Assembly (NCBI GenBank): GCA_002049455.2
Contig: KV918834.1
Span: 62,001-126,000 of the forward strand
Direction: 5' to 3'
DNA length: 64,000 bases
Source: Porphyra umbilicalis
Lineage: Eukaryota > Rhodophyta > Bangiophyceae > Bangiales > Bangiaceae
Shown here one piece after another: positions 12,401 through 21,426 of this stretch. The notes under the pieces were generated by a model. It did no database searches and was not told where the DNA came from. It saw only the letters and a program-made list of their open reading frames with translations. The number at the start of each line of letters is the position of its first letter. Position 1 is the first letter of the stretch. The translations under genes were made by a program, and so were the position numbers.

Positions 12401-15400
12401 CAACCTCCAACACCGTCTGGGTCTCGTTGACCAGACAAACAGGGGAACGGATGGTGCCGACAGGCACACCATCCTTCATCACCACGTCCCACATGATAAC
12501 GACCGGTTCTGCCGACAGAGGAGAGTCAGCATCAAAGGATCCGTCGATGTCTACGTCGCTGACTGCCATCCCACCGGCCGCAGCACTGCCGGCTGGCATG
12601 ACTGGCGTTGGCGCCGGCGCCGCGTCCTCCCGCTGCTCAGGCCACAAGGTGATCAGGTGGCGGCCGACTTCGGCTGCGAGAAGCTCGACCGGCTCCATCC
12701 CGCGGAGCGCCACAAAACAGCGAAGGGTGGCCTTGCGCCCGACGTTGCCATCCTCGGCAAATCCCTGCGCGGCAACCAGCTCGTCAGCCGGCAGGTCGAC
12801 TTCAACCTGCTCCCCCGACGAAACGGACTGCCGCACCGAGTCGTGCGGCAACCACATGACAAGCGGCACACCGAGCTGGTTGCGCACACAGAACGCCGAC
12901 ACGGACGGCTGGTGGGTGTAGCGCTTACTTCCCCCTCCGCTAGCGGCAGAGACGGCAGACCGCCCTGTGTTCAAGAATGTCAGCTCCTCCTCCAAGCTGC
13001 TGCTCGAGTCGCTGGCGGCCGCGTTGTGACGAAGGGCGTCGCGCAGCGCATCGGCCACGCGCAATGCGCCACGCATCGTGGACGGGGTCAGGTTAATGTC
13101 TAACCGCCGGTTGGAGCGGAGGACCATCGCCCGCGAGCCACTACGGCCGGCCGAGTAGACAGCGTCGGCCGCCCACGGCTCGACGCCCGGCTCCCACCAG
13201 CCCTTGGCTTCGTTGAAAAGCTGGACGGACACCAAGGCGGCGACCGACGTCATGAAGGGAACGGTCATCCGAGCCGATGCGTTGCGCAGCCGCAGCTCCA
13301 TGATCGGCACGCATCGTCCCTGTGTTTCGTGCGTGAAAAGCAGGCGCGCGGCCTTGGCTGACATAGTGGTCGTCATCTCGGATGGCGGCGTGGCATTCGG
13401 GTCCAGCCGCGCGGCCCGCTCAAGCGCCACCCGCTCCAGCCCACTCGACGGTTGGTCCGTCGCGCATTGGAAGATGGCAACCAGGTGTCGCACGTCATTG
13501 ACGTTCACGCTGGTCAACATCGACGCCACGTCGATGGCTGCGCTGGCGGCGTCTGCCTCGCTGGTCCCAGCCACGTAAGTGGCGGTCACGTCACAGGGGA
13601 ACAAGACGGGAGTCTCCCCATCCTCGCCTTCGTCCCCATCGACGGCAAGCTTGACCCCCCCTGCGGTGGACGGCTTGCGCCGCACAATCTTGTACTGGCT
13701 GCCGGTGCGACCGACTTGGGCCTTGCCAGCGGTCGCAAATGGGTGCACGGACGTTGGCGACGTAGCCGCGCGCGCAAGCCCCTTTGAATCGAGCGGCGGG
13801 CGAGTCAGCGCCACCCGCAGACGGCGGGCGACCATCGACACGGTCTTGGCACCAGTCACCGGCGCCCAGTCAATCTTAATAACAAACTGGCCGCGCGTGT
13901 TGAGCGCGTAGCGCGGGGAGCAAAGGCAAACGTGCGAGTTTGACAGGGTCACCTCCACAGCGCGGCCGAGGTAGGGAATGTCGGGGGGCGGCGCCGATGA
14001 CGCCAGGTGCACATACCCGGGGACGGTCAGGAGCGTCAGGTCCCGGAACAGGCCCGGCAGTGCCATCAAACGCAGGTGGGAGAGCGTTAACTTGATGTTG
14101 GGCCGCCCCTCTGCCGGCCGGTCGTACGTGAGGGCAATCTCTCGCCCTTGGGAGCTGTCCGTCGCTGCGTCGCTGCGCGGCGGCGACGCCTGCGTTTCCA
14201 CCCCGCCGGATCCGCCTTGCGATGAACCCAAAGAGAAGCGCTCCGCCACGCCCGACAGCGCGGCGCCACTAGCGCCCGTAGGGACCAACGGGCTGAGGAA
14301 CACACGCTGGTGACCTCCCTCAGGCCGCCGGTCACGGATGCTCTTGGCGTTGCACGACAGCTCAGACGACAAGCTGCCGTCCTCCATGATGTCCGCAACG
14401 CCGTTCACGTTGGCCAAGTCAACCGACACGACCTCCCGCGCCACTGCCACATTGTCGTCGCCATACACGACCGTCAGCGAAAAGGACGGCATGGCAAATA
14501 CCGTTCGCAGCGACGGGCGGACGGGATCCCCCGGCTGCGCCCGCGGCAGCGCCGCCGATGAATTGCCCTTGCCCTGCGGTGTGGCGGGGAGGTCCTTGGC
14601 CTCAGCCATCTGGGCGCGTGCTCCGTCAGCAGCAGCGTCGGGCGAGTCGTCGTCCAGCGCCTGGTCGGCGTCAGCAGGCGACATTTTCTCCTTGCCGAAA
14701 TCCGTGTCCTCCGAGTCGACCGTCTCCATCAGGTTCTCCGTCAGGACAAAGTACAGGACGGTGTAAGCGGCTTCGCTCAACCGCAGCGCAATACCATCGG
14801 GCAGCAACAGGCGCGTGCGGGACGCGGGTAAGTTGGCAGCCCCCTGGCTGTCGCCGGACAGGCTGCGGCTGATCGGGGTCCCGTCGAAGGACCCATCCCT
14901 GGCCGCGCGGCCGTCGCCGTCCTCCACTCGCGACGCGTCTAGCCGAAAGTCTAGCACCGCGTCCGTCATGAACGGCGGTTTGTCCTTGACGCCGACCAGT
15001 TCGGCGGAAAAATTCTCGTCGTCAGCAACGTACGCGACGCGAGCCGAGACGCCGCTTACGCGCAGGTGGGCGCCGACGCCATAGCCTGGTGCCGGGTCGT
15101 CAAAGTTGTCCGCCTGCAACAGCCCGAGCTTGATGTGCAACGCCTCATGGGAGTTTGACGAGTGCCGCGGCAGAATGACGTCGACGTTTTGGGCAACACC
15201 CGCCACCCGCACGCGGCTTGACGACGCGTCGCGGGACCCCGATGGGTCGCGGGTCAGCTTGGCCGACGGCGACGGCGCGTGGCCGCCGTCTGGAGCAACC
15301 GCCGACGCGGCTTCCACAGCTCGCAGGGCCGGTTGCAGTCCCGCCTGCAGCAGTGACAGGTACTGCGACAGGACGTTGACAAAACGCTGCAGGTAGACGA

Positions 15401-18400
15401 GCTTGACGTCTCCAAAGCGGATGCGCAACCACACGTCGCCGCCCCCAGCCTGGGGGGCCGACAGGCTCCACCCATCGTGCTTGAGGTCGCTCTCGGGGCC
15501 GCCATTGTCCGGCAGCTCCAGGACGCCCGCGTCGGAGAGCGACGGCTCCTGTCGACTCAACGTTTTTGGCGGCCCGCCGCCGCCATTGGCCCGCCCGCCA
15601 CCGCCAACCAAATCCCGAATGCCGTGCGGCGTTCGGCGGTACACCAGCGCCTCCTCGTACTGGTCGACCGACGCGGTCAGGTCAGTGACGACAAAGGATT
15701 CGAGCTCTCCACTGGCACTGAGCGCGCCCGAAGGTGCCTGCTCGGCCCGCATCGCCGCGCCGCCGACGTCCACCGTCGCGAGCGCACCCTCTGCGGCCGC
15801 CAGGACTAGGCGCACGCCATCGAGCTGGGCGCCGACACTGAGTCGCCCCCGCAGCGCCAGCGCCGCCGCCGACTGCTCAAGCACCGCCCCCGCGCCGGTC
15901 TGCAGCAACCGCGCCGCCTGCCCCGTTGTTGTGCCGAGCGCGGTGAACGGGTCGATGTAGTCCCCGTTGGGTGTGCCATCGGTCGACTCCGCACCAACCG
16001 TTGACGCCAGACTGCTCGTGCTCCTTCCCGGCTGCGCCGACCCCGACCGTGCACGTGCGGCAGGCGACATATCCGCACGCGAGGAGCGGCCGCGCTTGGA
16101 TTTTCGCCCAGACCTGTAGAAGAAGGCGACGACGCGGATGTACGTCTCCCGCACGCAAACGAGGTTGAGCGACAAAAAGCGGACGTCCAAGCTCTGGTTG
16201 CGCTCGGCTGCGTTGGAGCGGTACCGGACTTGAACAAACGCGCGGTCATCCAGCACCGGCGCCTCGCTGCCAGTGCGCGTAACCTCTGAGCGGGGTGGCG
16301 ACACGCCGCGGCGCGCCGCCCCCGGTCCCGCATGCGCGAGACGCCGAAACGCCGCCGTCGTTCCGCGGGAACCGTCCGTGACCGAAAAGGAGCGCACGCG
16401 GTAGGCGGCCACCACGTTGTCACCGCCAGATGTGGCCTCCAACTCTGTGCCCGTCGCCTCGGCGGTCACCAGCCGGCGGCCGCTCGCGTCGCGCAGCTCC
16501 AGCGAGGAGCTATCAATGGCCAGGTACACGTCGAGGGCTGCAAGGCCACTGACTGCGTCGTCCGACCCGTCGCTCTCGCCAGGCCCGAGCGGCGGGGCCG
16601 TCAGCGAGGGCAGCCGCGGCGAGCCGACCCCGCCCCGCGGCGGCGAGCTGGTGGACGGCGGCGGCGGCGACGACGGCGATGGGGTGGTGGCCATGGCCTT
16701 GGCCCACGTGCGTGCCAGCCCGAGCAACCGTACGTACGAGCGGTGGGAGAGGAAGAGTCGCAGGGCCGGAACACGCCCCCGCAGCCGCGCCTTGGCAAGC
16801 GATAGCAGGCCGGCGGCCTGCACCATCTTGGCGTCGTGGAGCACTTGAACAGACAAGTGGACGGAGAATGGCCGCACTAGCCGCTCGACGACGTCCCGAT
16901 CACGCAGGTTGGGCGCGGGGCGGCCGGTGCCTGCGTGACGCCCCGGCGCAGTCGGCCGCCCAGAAAATGCAGCCGACACGGCATTCCGGCCGAGCGCCGC
17001 ACGCTGTTCCCGGTCAGACCGCGCGTCCGACGTCAAAGATACAGCAGCGGCGGTTGACGGTGCGACGAAGACGCCGACGTTCGCCAGCGTTACGCGGTAA
17101 GCTGAGTAGTTGGCGCTGTCGCCACCCCGTGGCTTGGGTCTCAGCGTCTTGTTGTCATGCCCGGGCGCTTTTGGCAGGTCAAGCGCATCCGACGCTGAGG
17201 CGAAGTCGTCAGAGTCTGCCGACGCGCCGCCGGTCCGCACCGTCGCCGGGGGGCCGTCCTCCGCCTTGGCCGTCGCGTCTGCCGGCTTTTCCACCTCGAC
17301 ATCCGAATCGTCCACAGACCCCGACGAGCCTGCCGCTTGCGAATCCACCGGAGGGCTGACTGCCGCGATGCCGAGCGTACCGAGATTGGCTACCAGCGCT
17401 GGGCTAGCATCCGTTGCCCCCGGAAGAATGAAGCGTGGTGCGCGAATAACGACGTCCAGCCGTGCCGGGAGCGCCTGTTCGGTCAAGGTCCGTTCCAATT
17501 CGACCCGCATGGCGGCGAGCTTCGGCGCCGCCACGGAGCTCAGCAGCGCGAGCACCGGCTCTTCAGCCGAGCCGCGGGGTTGGAAAAAGGTCAACGCGGA
17601 GACCAGCGAGCCCGCCGGCCCGTCAACGACCGCCTCCACGCAGCCGACGGCGGCTTCCACCGACACGCGACCCGTGTGCTCGCCATTGGCCTCCCGCTGC
17701 AGTCGCACGGCAATCAGGTATTGGAGGGCGTCGCCTTCCGAGACATCGTGGAAGCCAGTGGCATCCCCACCCCCGCTACCCGTGCTCGTGTCACGCTCCG
17801 CGGGGCCGCCTACAAACGACGACGCGACCGTCGAGTAGTAGCTGGCAGAGCCAACCCACGAATCCTTCTCGGACGCGACCGAATACTCGGGCAGTCCCCC
17901 ATCAGGGGGGTCCACCAACTGCTCCCGCGAGTGGGCGTCCCGCAGCTTGTCCTCGGCGGAGGGCTCAAAGCCCCCGCGGATGGCTGCCAGCGCCTGCGTG
18001 ACGCCGACCGGGTAGGCGCCGCCGTTGCGGAAGTGAATGGACGCCGACTCGCACCGCCCGCCGCTCTTCTCTTCCGCGCCCTCGTCATCCGAATCGCTCA
18101 GCTCCGAGCCGGACACCAGCTGCTGCAAGTCACCCGCGACCAGGCCGGCCGACGATGTCCCCGCGCTCTCTTCCTGGTCTGTACCCGACACGGATGGCGT
18201 CGGGCACGACACCCACGGCACGCGCGGATAGAGGATGCGAAAGTCCCGCGTCAAGTCCCGAGCCTCCACCGTGCCGAGCAGCAGCTCCAAGAGGACCCCA
18301 CCGTGGGGCCGCGCCTCAAAACCAATTCGCAACTCTTGGAAAGACAGGTCCACCAATGGCGCCGGCGCGCGAGGGTGTCCCCCACGGCTCAGCCGCAGGG

Positions 18401-20279
18401 AACCGCGGCTGAGCAACATCCCCAGCCGCATCATTGGGGCGGTGATGTCCTCCTCCGTCACTCCCGCCGAGGAGATGTGGTCCTCCTCGCTGACACCGAG
18501 AAAGGCGGTCAGCTGGTCTGCCGTCGCCGCCGCGTCCTCTGCCGCGTCCTGCGGCGGCGACGCCGGGCCCGACGCGGGTGTCGATGAAAAGAAGGACCAG
18601 ATGCGCGACGTTGTTGACGTTGTTGTTTCTGCGGCGGCGGCCGACGCAGCAGCGGCGGCGGCCCAGGCCGGGGACATGGACTTGATTTTGTCGTCGGCGA
18701 GCTCCCGGTAAAAGAGGAGGTCCGTCACATCCACCTCCTCCTCCAGCTTGGTGATCGTGCTCAGAGCCTCGGCGGGCTCCGTCTCCCCGAGCCGCCGGGA
18801 GCGCACCAGGGAGATGCGCGCCGCCACGTACGCCTTGAGCTGTGTACGGCAAGCGCGTTGGCCCGCCGCCGACAACCGCCATGCCGCCGTGGCACGGGCA
18901 TTCGAGCCGGGCAGCAGCTGTTCCAGCGCCCAGCGCCACCGCTCCGCGGCCGTGCGGGGCCGCTTGGCCCGCCGGGACAGTTCCGAAAAGTAGACGGTTG
19001 TTTGCAATAGGGACGAGTACTGGACGTCGTCCAAGGCCAACCCGACCTCAGGTAGCTCCACATCGAGCTGCACCCGCGGGGTGTCGGCCAGCTCCTCGTC
19101 GACATCGTCGTCGATCTCATCGTCTTCTGGAATATCATCCGGGGTGTCGACGGCGGCATGTGGCGGTGCGGCTTCCGTGTCGTCCCCGAGGCCAACCGCC
19201 CGTAACGCCCTCTTCCGCTTCCGTGACGCTGAGAGGCGGGCCGTTGCGGCGGCCAGTGCCGAGTTCTTGGTCAGCGTCGCGCGCATGCTGACAAACACCG
19301 GCGCTATCAGGTGGGAGGCCACCCCGAGGACGTCCGACGAAGAATCGCCCACGTTTGGGCCGCCCTCCTCGCCGGCCACCGCAGGGGCGGCAGCATCGTC
19401 CTGAACATCCGGCGAGGTGGGGGTCGCGGCGGCGGTCTTGGTCGTCTCGTCAAGCACCCACTGACGGAGCGCGTCATGGTCGTTGAACGAAATACTGTGG
19501 GCGCGAGAGAGGGCGGGCCCATTGGCCGCCCCAGCAGCGTCGTTGGCCGCCTCCCCCTTGGCGCGTACCAACGGCGCCCAGTCGACGACAAGCCCCTGCA
19601 GTTGGAGGAGCTTGTGGATGGACGGCGTGTCGTGGTCCTCCACAAACGCCTCGGCCCACTGCGCGTTGGTCGACACCGCCGACAGCGAATCGAGAGAGAG
19701 GGAGAGGGTGTAGGGCAGCGACGGCGCGCTGACCGTGTCCTCAAAGAGGATTATCAGGTCGCGCACCTCAAACTGGATGTTGTCCGCCACCTTGGTCAAC
19801 AGCCCCGACGTGAAGGACCAACCCCAGCTGGCCGCTCCAGAGGATGCCTTGGACGCCGCTGCGTCGACGCCCGCACCGACGCCGTACCGTGCCTGCCGCA
19901 CCGCGTCGTCCGTGTCGAGGCGCGCACGCTTGATGCGCGCCTCCCGCGCGTCGAGCGCCTCGGTCGACGACGCCGACGACGCCGACACGGGAGACGCAAA
20001 CACCGTCAGCTGTTGCAGCGTCACGCGGACCGGGGCGGAGCTGAGGCGCTTCCATGGCACCTCGAGGGAGAGGAGGCCGATGAAACCCGAGTGGACGGTG
20101 ACGGGGAGTTGGAGGCCGAGCGACTCAAACAGTACCGCCAGCGCCTCGGGGCGCAGGGCGAGGCCCGTGAGCTCGAGGTTGCCCCCCCAAACCCCAAAGC
20201 GAATGCTGTCCCGGTCGATCCCATGGACGTACTGTCCGAGGACGCGGGTCAGCACGTCCGCGAGCAGCGACTCGAGCAT
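6444..20279 (-). CDS. VPS13: VPS13-type bridge-like lipid transfer protein
   Basis: A single uninterrupted frame of 4611 codons from ATG (20279-20277) to the stop at 6444. VPS13 proteins are long hydrophobic-groove bridges that move phospholipids between organelles at contact sites. The N-terminus (MLESLLADVLTRVLGQYV, residues 1 to about 115) is a classic chorein domain. Acidic and Ser/Ala-rich linkers interrupt the groove, for example around residues 375-405. The VAB/SHR-BD adaptor repeats run from about 2465 to 3290 (FCVRNQLGVPLVMWL, YWIRNRSDVDVRF, YRLVNNCQRRAIAF). The VPS13_C/ATG2-like helices fall at about 3840-3990 (GNPSALFDSV; GAFGFARGLGKGLLGSVLKP). A PH-like domain follows near 4140 (RVALLTSARLLIATLDG). 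Beyond this lie an apparent aegerolysin-like beta-sandwich (about 4360-4495) and a C-terminal UBA domain (about 4572-4611, QLMELGF). The absence of introns over 13.8 kb is notable but fits an intron-poor red alga. Family assignment is secure; the two tail domains are judged by eye. Confidence 0.95.
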   Translation of the reverse strand: MLESLLADVLTRVLGQYVHGIDRDSIRFGVWGGNLELTGLALRPEALAVLFESLGLQLPVTVHSGFIGLLSLEVPWKRLSSAPVRVTLQQLTVFASPVSASSASSTEALDAREARIKRARLDTDDAVRQARYGVGAGVDAAASKASSGAASWGWSFTSGLLTKVADNIQFEVRDLIILFEDTVSAPSLPYTLSLSLDSLSAVSTNAQWAEAFVEDHDTPSIHKLLQLQGLVVDWAPLVRAKGEAANDAAGAANGPALSRAHSISFNDHDALRQWVLDETTKTAAATPTSPDVQDDAAAPAVAGEEGGPNVGDSSSDVLGVASHLIAPVFVSMRATLTKNSALAAATARLSASRKRKRALRAVGLGDDTEAAPPHAAVDTPDDIPEDDEIDDDVDEELADTPRVQLDVELPEVGLALDDVQYSSLLQTTVYFSELSRRAKRPRTAAERWRWALEQLLPGSNARATAAWRLSAAGQRACRTQLKAYVAARISLVRSRRLGETEPAEALSTITKLEEEVDVTDLLFYRELADDKIKSMSPAWAAAAAASAAAAETTTSTTSRIWSFFSSTPASGPASPPQDAAEDAAATADQLTAFLGVSEEDHISSAGVTEEDITAPMMRLGMLLSRGSLRLSRGGHPRAPAPLVDLSFQELRIGFEARPHGGVLLELLLGTVEARDLTRDFRILYPRVPWVSCPTPSVSGTDQEESAGTSSAGLVAGDLQQLVSGSELSDSDDEGAEEKSGGRCESASIHFRNGGAYPVGVTQALAAIRGGFEPSAEDKLRDAHSREQLVDPPDGGLPEYSVASEKDSWVGSASYYSTVASSFVGGPAERDTSTGSGGGDATGFHDVSEGDALQYLIAVRLQREANGEHTGRVSVEAAVGCVEAVVDGPAGSLVSALTFFQPRGSAEEPVLALLSSVAAPKLAAMRVELERTLTEQALPARLDVVIRAPRFILPGATDASPALVANLGTLGIAAVSPPVDSQAAGSSGSVDDSDVEVEKPADATAKAEDGPPATVRTGGASADSDDFASASDALDLPKAPGHDNKTLRPKPRGGDSANYSAYRVTLANVGVFVAPSTAAAVSLTSDARSDREQRAALGRNAVSAAFSGRPTAPGRHAGTGRPAPNLRDRDVVERLVRPFSVHLSVQVLHDAKMVQAAGLLSLAKARLRGRVPALRLFLSHRSYVRLLGLARTWAKAMATTPSPSSPPPPSTSSPPRGGVGSPRLPSLTAPPLGPGESDGSDDAVSGLAALDVYLAIDSSSLELRDASGRRLVTAEATGTELEATSGGDNVVAAYRVRSFSVTDGSRGTTAAFRRLAHAGPGAARRGVSPPRSEVTRTGSEAPVLDDRAFVQVRYRSNAAERNQSLDVRFLSLNLVCVRETYIRVVAFFYRSGRKSKRGRSSRADMSPAARARSGSAQPGRSTSSLASTVGAESTDGTPNGDYIDPFTALGTTTGQAARLLQTGAGAVLEQSAAALALRGRLSVGAQLDGVRLVLAAAEGALATVDVGGAAMRAEQAPSGALSASGELESFVVTDLTASVDQYEEALVYRRTPHGIRDLVGGGGRANGGGGPPKTLSRQEPSLSDAGVLELPDNGGPESDLKHDGWSLSAPQAGGGDVWLRIRFGDVKLVYLQRFVNVLSQYLSLLQAGLQPALRAVEAASAVAPDGGHAPSPSAKLTRDPSGSRDASSSRVRVAGVAQNVDVILPRHSSNSHEALHIKLGLLQADNFDDPAPGYGVGAHLRVSGVSARVAYVADDENFSAELVGVKDKPPFMTDAVLDFRLDASRVEDGDGRAARDGSFDGTPISRSLSGDSQGAANLPASRTRLLLPDGIALRLSEAAYTVLYFVLTENLMETVDSEDTDFGKEKMSPADADQALDDDSPDAAADGARAQMAEAKDLPATPQGKGNSSAALPRAQPGDPVRPSLRTVFAMPSFSLTVVYGDDNVAVAREVVSVDLANVNGVADIMEDGSLSSELSCNAKSIRDRRPEGGHQRVFLSPLVPTGASGAALSGVAERFSLGSSQGGSGGVETQASPPRSDAATDSSQGREIALTYDRPAEGRPNIKLTLSHLRLMALPGLFRDLTLLTVPGYVHLASSAPPPDIPYLGRAVEVTLSNSHVCLCSPRYALNTRGQFVIKIDWAPVTGAKTVSMVARRLRVALTRPPLDSKGLARAATSPTSVHPFATAGKAQVGRTGSQYKIVRRKPSTAGGVKLAVDGDEGEDGETPVLFPCDVTATYVAGTSEADAASAAIDVASMLTSVNVNDVRHLVAIFQCATDQPSSGLERVALERAARLDPNATPPSEMTTTMSAKAARLLFTHETQGRCVPIMELRLRNASARMTVPFMTSVAALVSVQLFNEAKGWWEPGVEPWAADAVYSAGRSGSRAMVLRSNRRLDINLTPSTMRGALRVADALRDALRHNAAASDSSSSLEEELTFLNTGRSAVSAASGGGSKRYTHQPSVSAFCVRNQLGVPLVMWLPHDSVRQSVSSGEQVEVDLPADELVAAQGFAEDGNVGRKATLRCFVALRGMEPVELLAAEVGRHLITLWPEQREDAAPAPTPVMPAGSAAAGGMAVSDVDIDGSFDADSPLSAEPVVIMWDVVMKDGVPVGTIRSPVCLVNETQTVLEVGLVSAMARNTSGVVRPIATVAARERWSVPLYAQSTLLRVRPALVAVPSGGGISDDEDGEELMATGPLAAKSGLSHASRRAGTRHGAVEDEREYDWSSPLPPASWLRGAAAKAERASNRRQAAELPALPLVCRSLGATAAAFHLSLRPRVGSVAADAVLQSLADAQESRLPTIHDSWLDVALSAPLVLENLLPHPLYFRVAEAVLPSGGGRSSLDASVAVDTNADGTPRILAQGAIRPLGKAHVHSCGTDSVTMGICFAVRNLPSAADEELAAEFVSMDFDYPSAGVAAPSFGRVYRLSTVPTVAGRLVVEPRPPRAPGGGGGWGRSALTQPLTVNAERVSSGGVHELSLWSEYWIRNRSDVDVRFKERNSAGSYGEAVLLRGRPLGKAALPYVALSGPFLFFQLAEDLSSHAASAAAAEAAAFRRLRQQSRMSSAPAGLLNDYGGSSGRGGGGSATRDAKTEEEEDNDDAAAWHSVGSDLADIEKPVALRLPSVALLLEARPARGRFRRTIVLTVRNSAWIENRTGGGLQFCQAAAMDAGGMVLASMTHTVPPGVAVPVHWDVLGGAAAVCLRRAEQDGVRSDWIWSRPVPLNASLGEVAAKMYRPKGQEQYIARVVSVGLRGGSLGLVVYPEDKEHPPYRLVNNCQRRAIAFRQPGGTDRAWLVRAGNSTRYSWDDPGAPRRRRVLLVEVLEPRRSAGGAAPLPPVSSTAEPSLSGPKVADMEPEERASIDPMASSQVRDDEVLRPPFELNIDVVAEDAAARAIAAAAHFEPPLHVSVSVEGPTKVVTFFDDVPSQLLAQPAPKNALVAASASAAAAAEAAAPAPPVVGWDDFGGQSAPADGVAIKAPAQEQGTPGGGAEHGSVGTQSTATAAAPGSPTSAMPSKQNSGLSEDVSIGGVDIEVWLESVGLSVVTDTPMELAYGVASGVRLHVDTDDNSVLAKFEVGDLQVDNQLPHAVYPVLLWSPPTLAEARVDSRQAGGVRPVAPVIEKKPFLEVTVDRSIKPSGSIDMFKGIFCAIQPVKLSMGEEFLLRARPLWESLTQLASGRNDDDEVLGGQDGDEVAFWLPQGGASSADVKDPLRAEADAGSLPGLLASPGSAEIDRNEKVADAAINALRRVYVERLLFYPPKLTLSFATSRGASRVRAAGYTASLRTLVAIVGNVDNAELRFSALELRHAFDTSQHLSSLGAEFYVRQLRAQKLKFLTSNSLVGNPSALFDSVATGTKDFFVEAGKANSSADFLSSLGRGSSSLLTHTVGGLVGSLGSIPGSLSAGLESAVGDSEYLAKRESIRGRHASPGSGLVTGARSFGHGLSSGVAGLIRDPVAGAREDGAFGFARGLGKGLLGSVLKPVAGALDLIAEPAAGVRSMVADADARKAGVPTAAVVLRPPRAFIGANKRLASYDLRFAVGAATLAAVVRTEGRAFVQEDLVDWVELSVHVHHHSRSGVDALWKAVRHSTRFMPGSRRSSSAAPGGSSSSPSRGEEGSPTRDGQEVRRSRSGKGRERPEKTRVALLTSARLLIATLDGALLAEFALPDIADAQVRADAEADVLLGLTGRGEAGRPPQSWQRINCESRWSRDELHELLTRHVLSSYERVRCMSLARAAAGARVTAVATRPPGAGALAASASASRNVAVEMGDMSKSDATPTSAANERSSSFLAGFPLPGRSCSRSKLPTPAARSPTAGVAAATVPPAAPAATLLAAQPAAPGVVQAAVRRLVRAPASRDGVSSRSLRIIVANGLCEWHLQLRRSRLDAGVWRRPPPSAVAPGDAVVWEADSGGDADDGGRSRSLTREVRGSVTLDLLPAAAAAGGGGGGGGEPRAAGVVRLTWLNAALATNAFDVDAPRGVEVRVEGGLGGHATVVFWVVPRGGGRGSGGGRGAAAGAAAATGRTPGGSSRDLTADWRDATEAGPEEPRLFASSPSGDVTDGTGGARRVAAPAPPPPPSAEALAQLMELGFPRADAVRALRQAGGDLVRAVDLLVG

Positions 20280-20872
20280 GGTTCCGACGTCTTACAACCC
20301 GCCGCCCGCCGTGCTTCCCTGCCTGGAGCGCTGTCTGTCAGCCGGATGGGCGGCGCCCTGGCTGCGCCCGTTCAGACGCCACTGGCTCGGCCGAATGCGG
20401 CACGTGACGACGAGGCAGCCGAGCAGGAAGGAGGCTAGAAGAGCAACGCAGCAGCAGAGGTGACAGCAACCACGCTCACACCGGCGGCGCAGCGGCAACA
20501 CTTGGAGGCCGCATCCGCCTGCGTTTCCCAGATGCAACGCGCCCGAGCCACACTGTGTACCGCAGCACGAAGCACGACGCTGCAGGCGTGACGGGGCGAA
20601 GGGCACGTGCGTGTGCCCTCAGCAGAGGACAGACGGGTACAGTGGTCGCCTGGTTTGCACCATGCGTCTCATCAAATTGAGCGGCTCAGGGGGCTACAAC
20701 TATGGCATCTGGTGAAAAACGAGTGTGAGTACTACTTGTTTTACCACATACATTTCGCGTCGCAAATACTGTACATAGTGACCACTATCAGACGTTACAA
20801 TTACATATTCGCATGGCTCATTGGCTGCCGCTAAACCGTACGAGGTGTGCGGACACTGTGTGTTGGTATTTA
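20280..20872. other. Upstream region of VPS13
   Basis: About 590 bp between the VPS13 start codon and the foldback MITE. It should hold the VPS13 promoter and 5' leader, but no TATA-like or other clear element can be picked out. The few open frames are short and arginine-rich. GC content falls sharply after about 20700. Confidence 0.5.
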
Positions 20873-21397
20873 CGGCCGTTCTCTCAAAAACCTCGCACGC
20901 CAACTGTTGCACTAGGGTTGCTTAGAACGCCCGGGGCGTCGTTAAGGGCGTCGTTAAGGGCGTCACCAGGGCGTCATTTGGGCGTCGTGCGCCCCGAACG
21001 CCCTAACTCTAAAGGGCGTCAGCAAGGCGTCGCGAAGAGATAGATTTCAGGGGGGTCTACATGATTCAGCATGTGGCGGCTGTGCACCTTGGTTGATGAC
21101 ATGCACCCGGTCTTGACACAAAAATGACATAAGAAAGTAAAAAAATATGGGTGCCACTTGACTGATATCGCTAATACTGAGGGTGCTACTTGGGGCGTCG
21201 TGAGTGCGTTTTGGCTGCCTAATGGGGCGTTAGTAAGGCGTCTTATCCGTCGCGCGCCCCTGACGCCCCCGAAATAGGGGCGTCGTGTGCAACCCTATGT
21301 TGCACCACTCTGCCAAATCGGCCTCTGCGACCCCGTGAAGGCCGATTTGTAAGAGTGGTGCGACAGTTGGCGTGCGAGGTTTTTGCGAGAACGGCTG
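20873..21397. mobile_element. Foldback MITE, copy A, split by a hAT-like MITE
   Basis: A palindrome-like element whose arms pair almost end to end. The left arm begins CGGCCGTTCTC and continues AAAAACCTCGCACGCC; the right arm ends GAACGGCTG. It is interrupted by the 385-bp hAT-like element at 20913-21297 with its 8-bp duplication. Removing these leaves 132 bp, exactly the length of copy B at 21427-21558. The left flank is TA; the right flank is TG, so one side of the TA duplication has changed or this end sits in a small rearrangement with copy B. Confidence 0.85.
20913..21297. mobile_element. hAT-like MITE with GGGCGTC subterminal repeats
   Basis: A 385-bp element beginning TAGGGTTGC and ending GCAACCCTA, flanked by a perfect 8-bp duplication TGTTGCAC (20905-20912 and 21298-21305). 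The short inverted ends and 8-bp duplication are the hallmarks of the hAT superfamily. Just inside each end lies a cluster of GGGCGTC motifs (about 20933-21035, and 21194-21285 in both orientations), the kind of subterminal array that hAT transposases bind. No protein is encoded, so it is non-autonomous. It sits inside foldback copy A, so it is younger than that element. Confidence 0.9.
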
Positions 21398-21426
21398 TGT
21401 ACATACACAGAACGGCTGTGTACATA

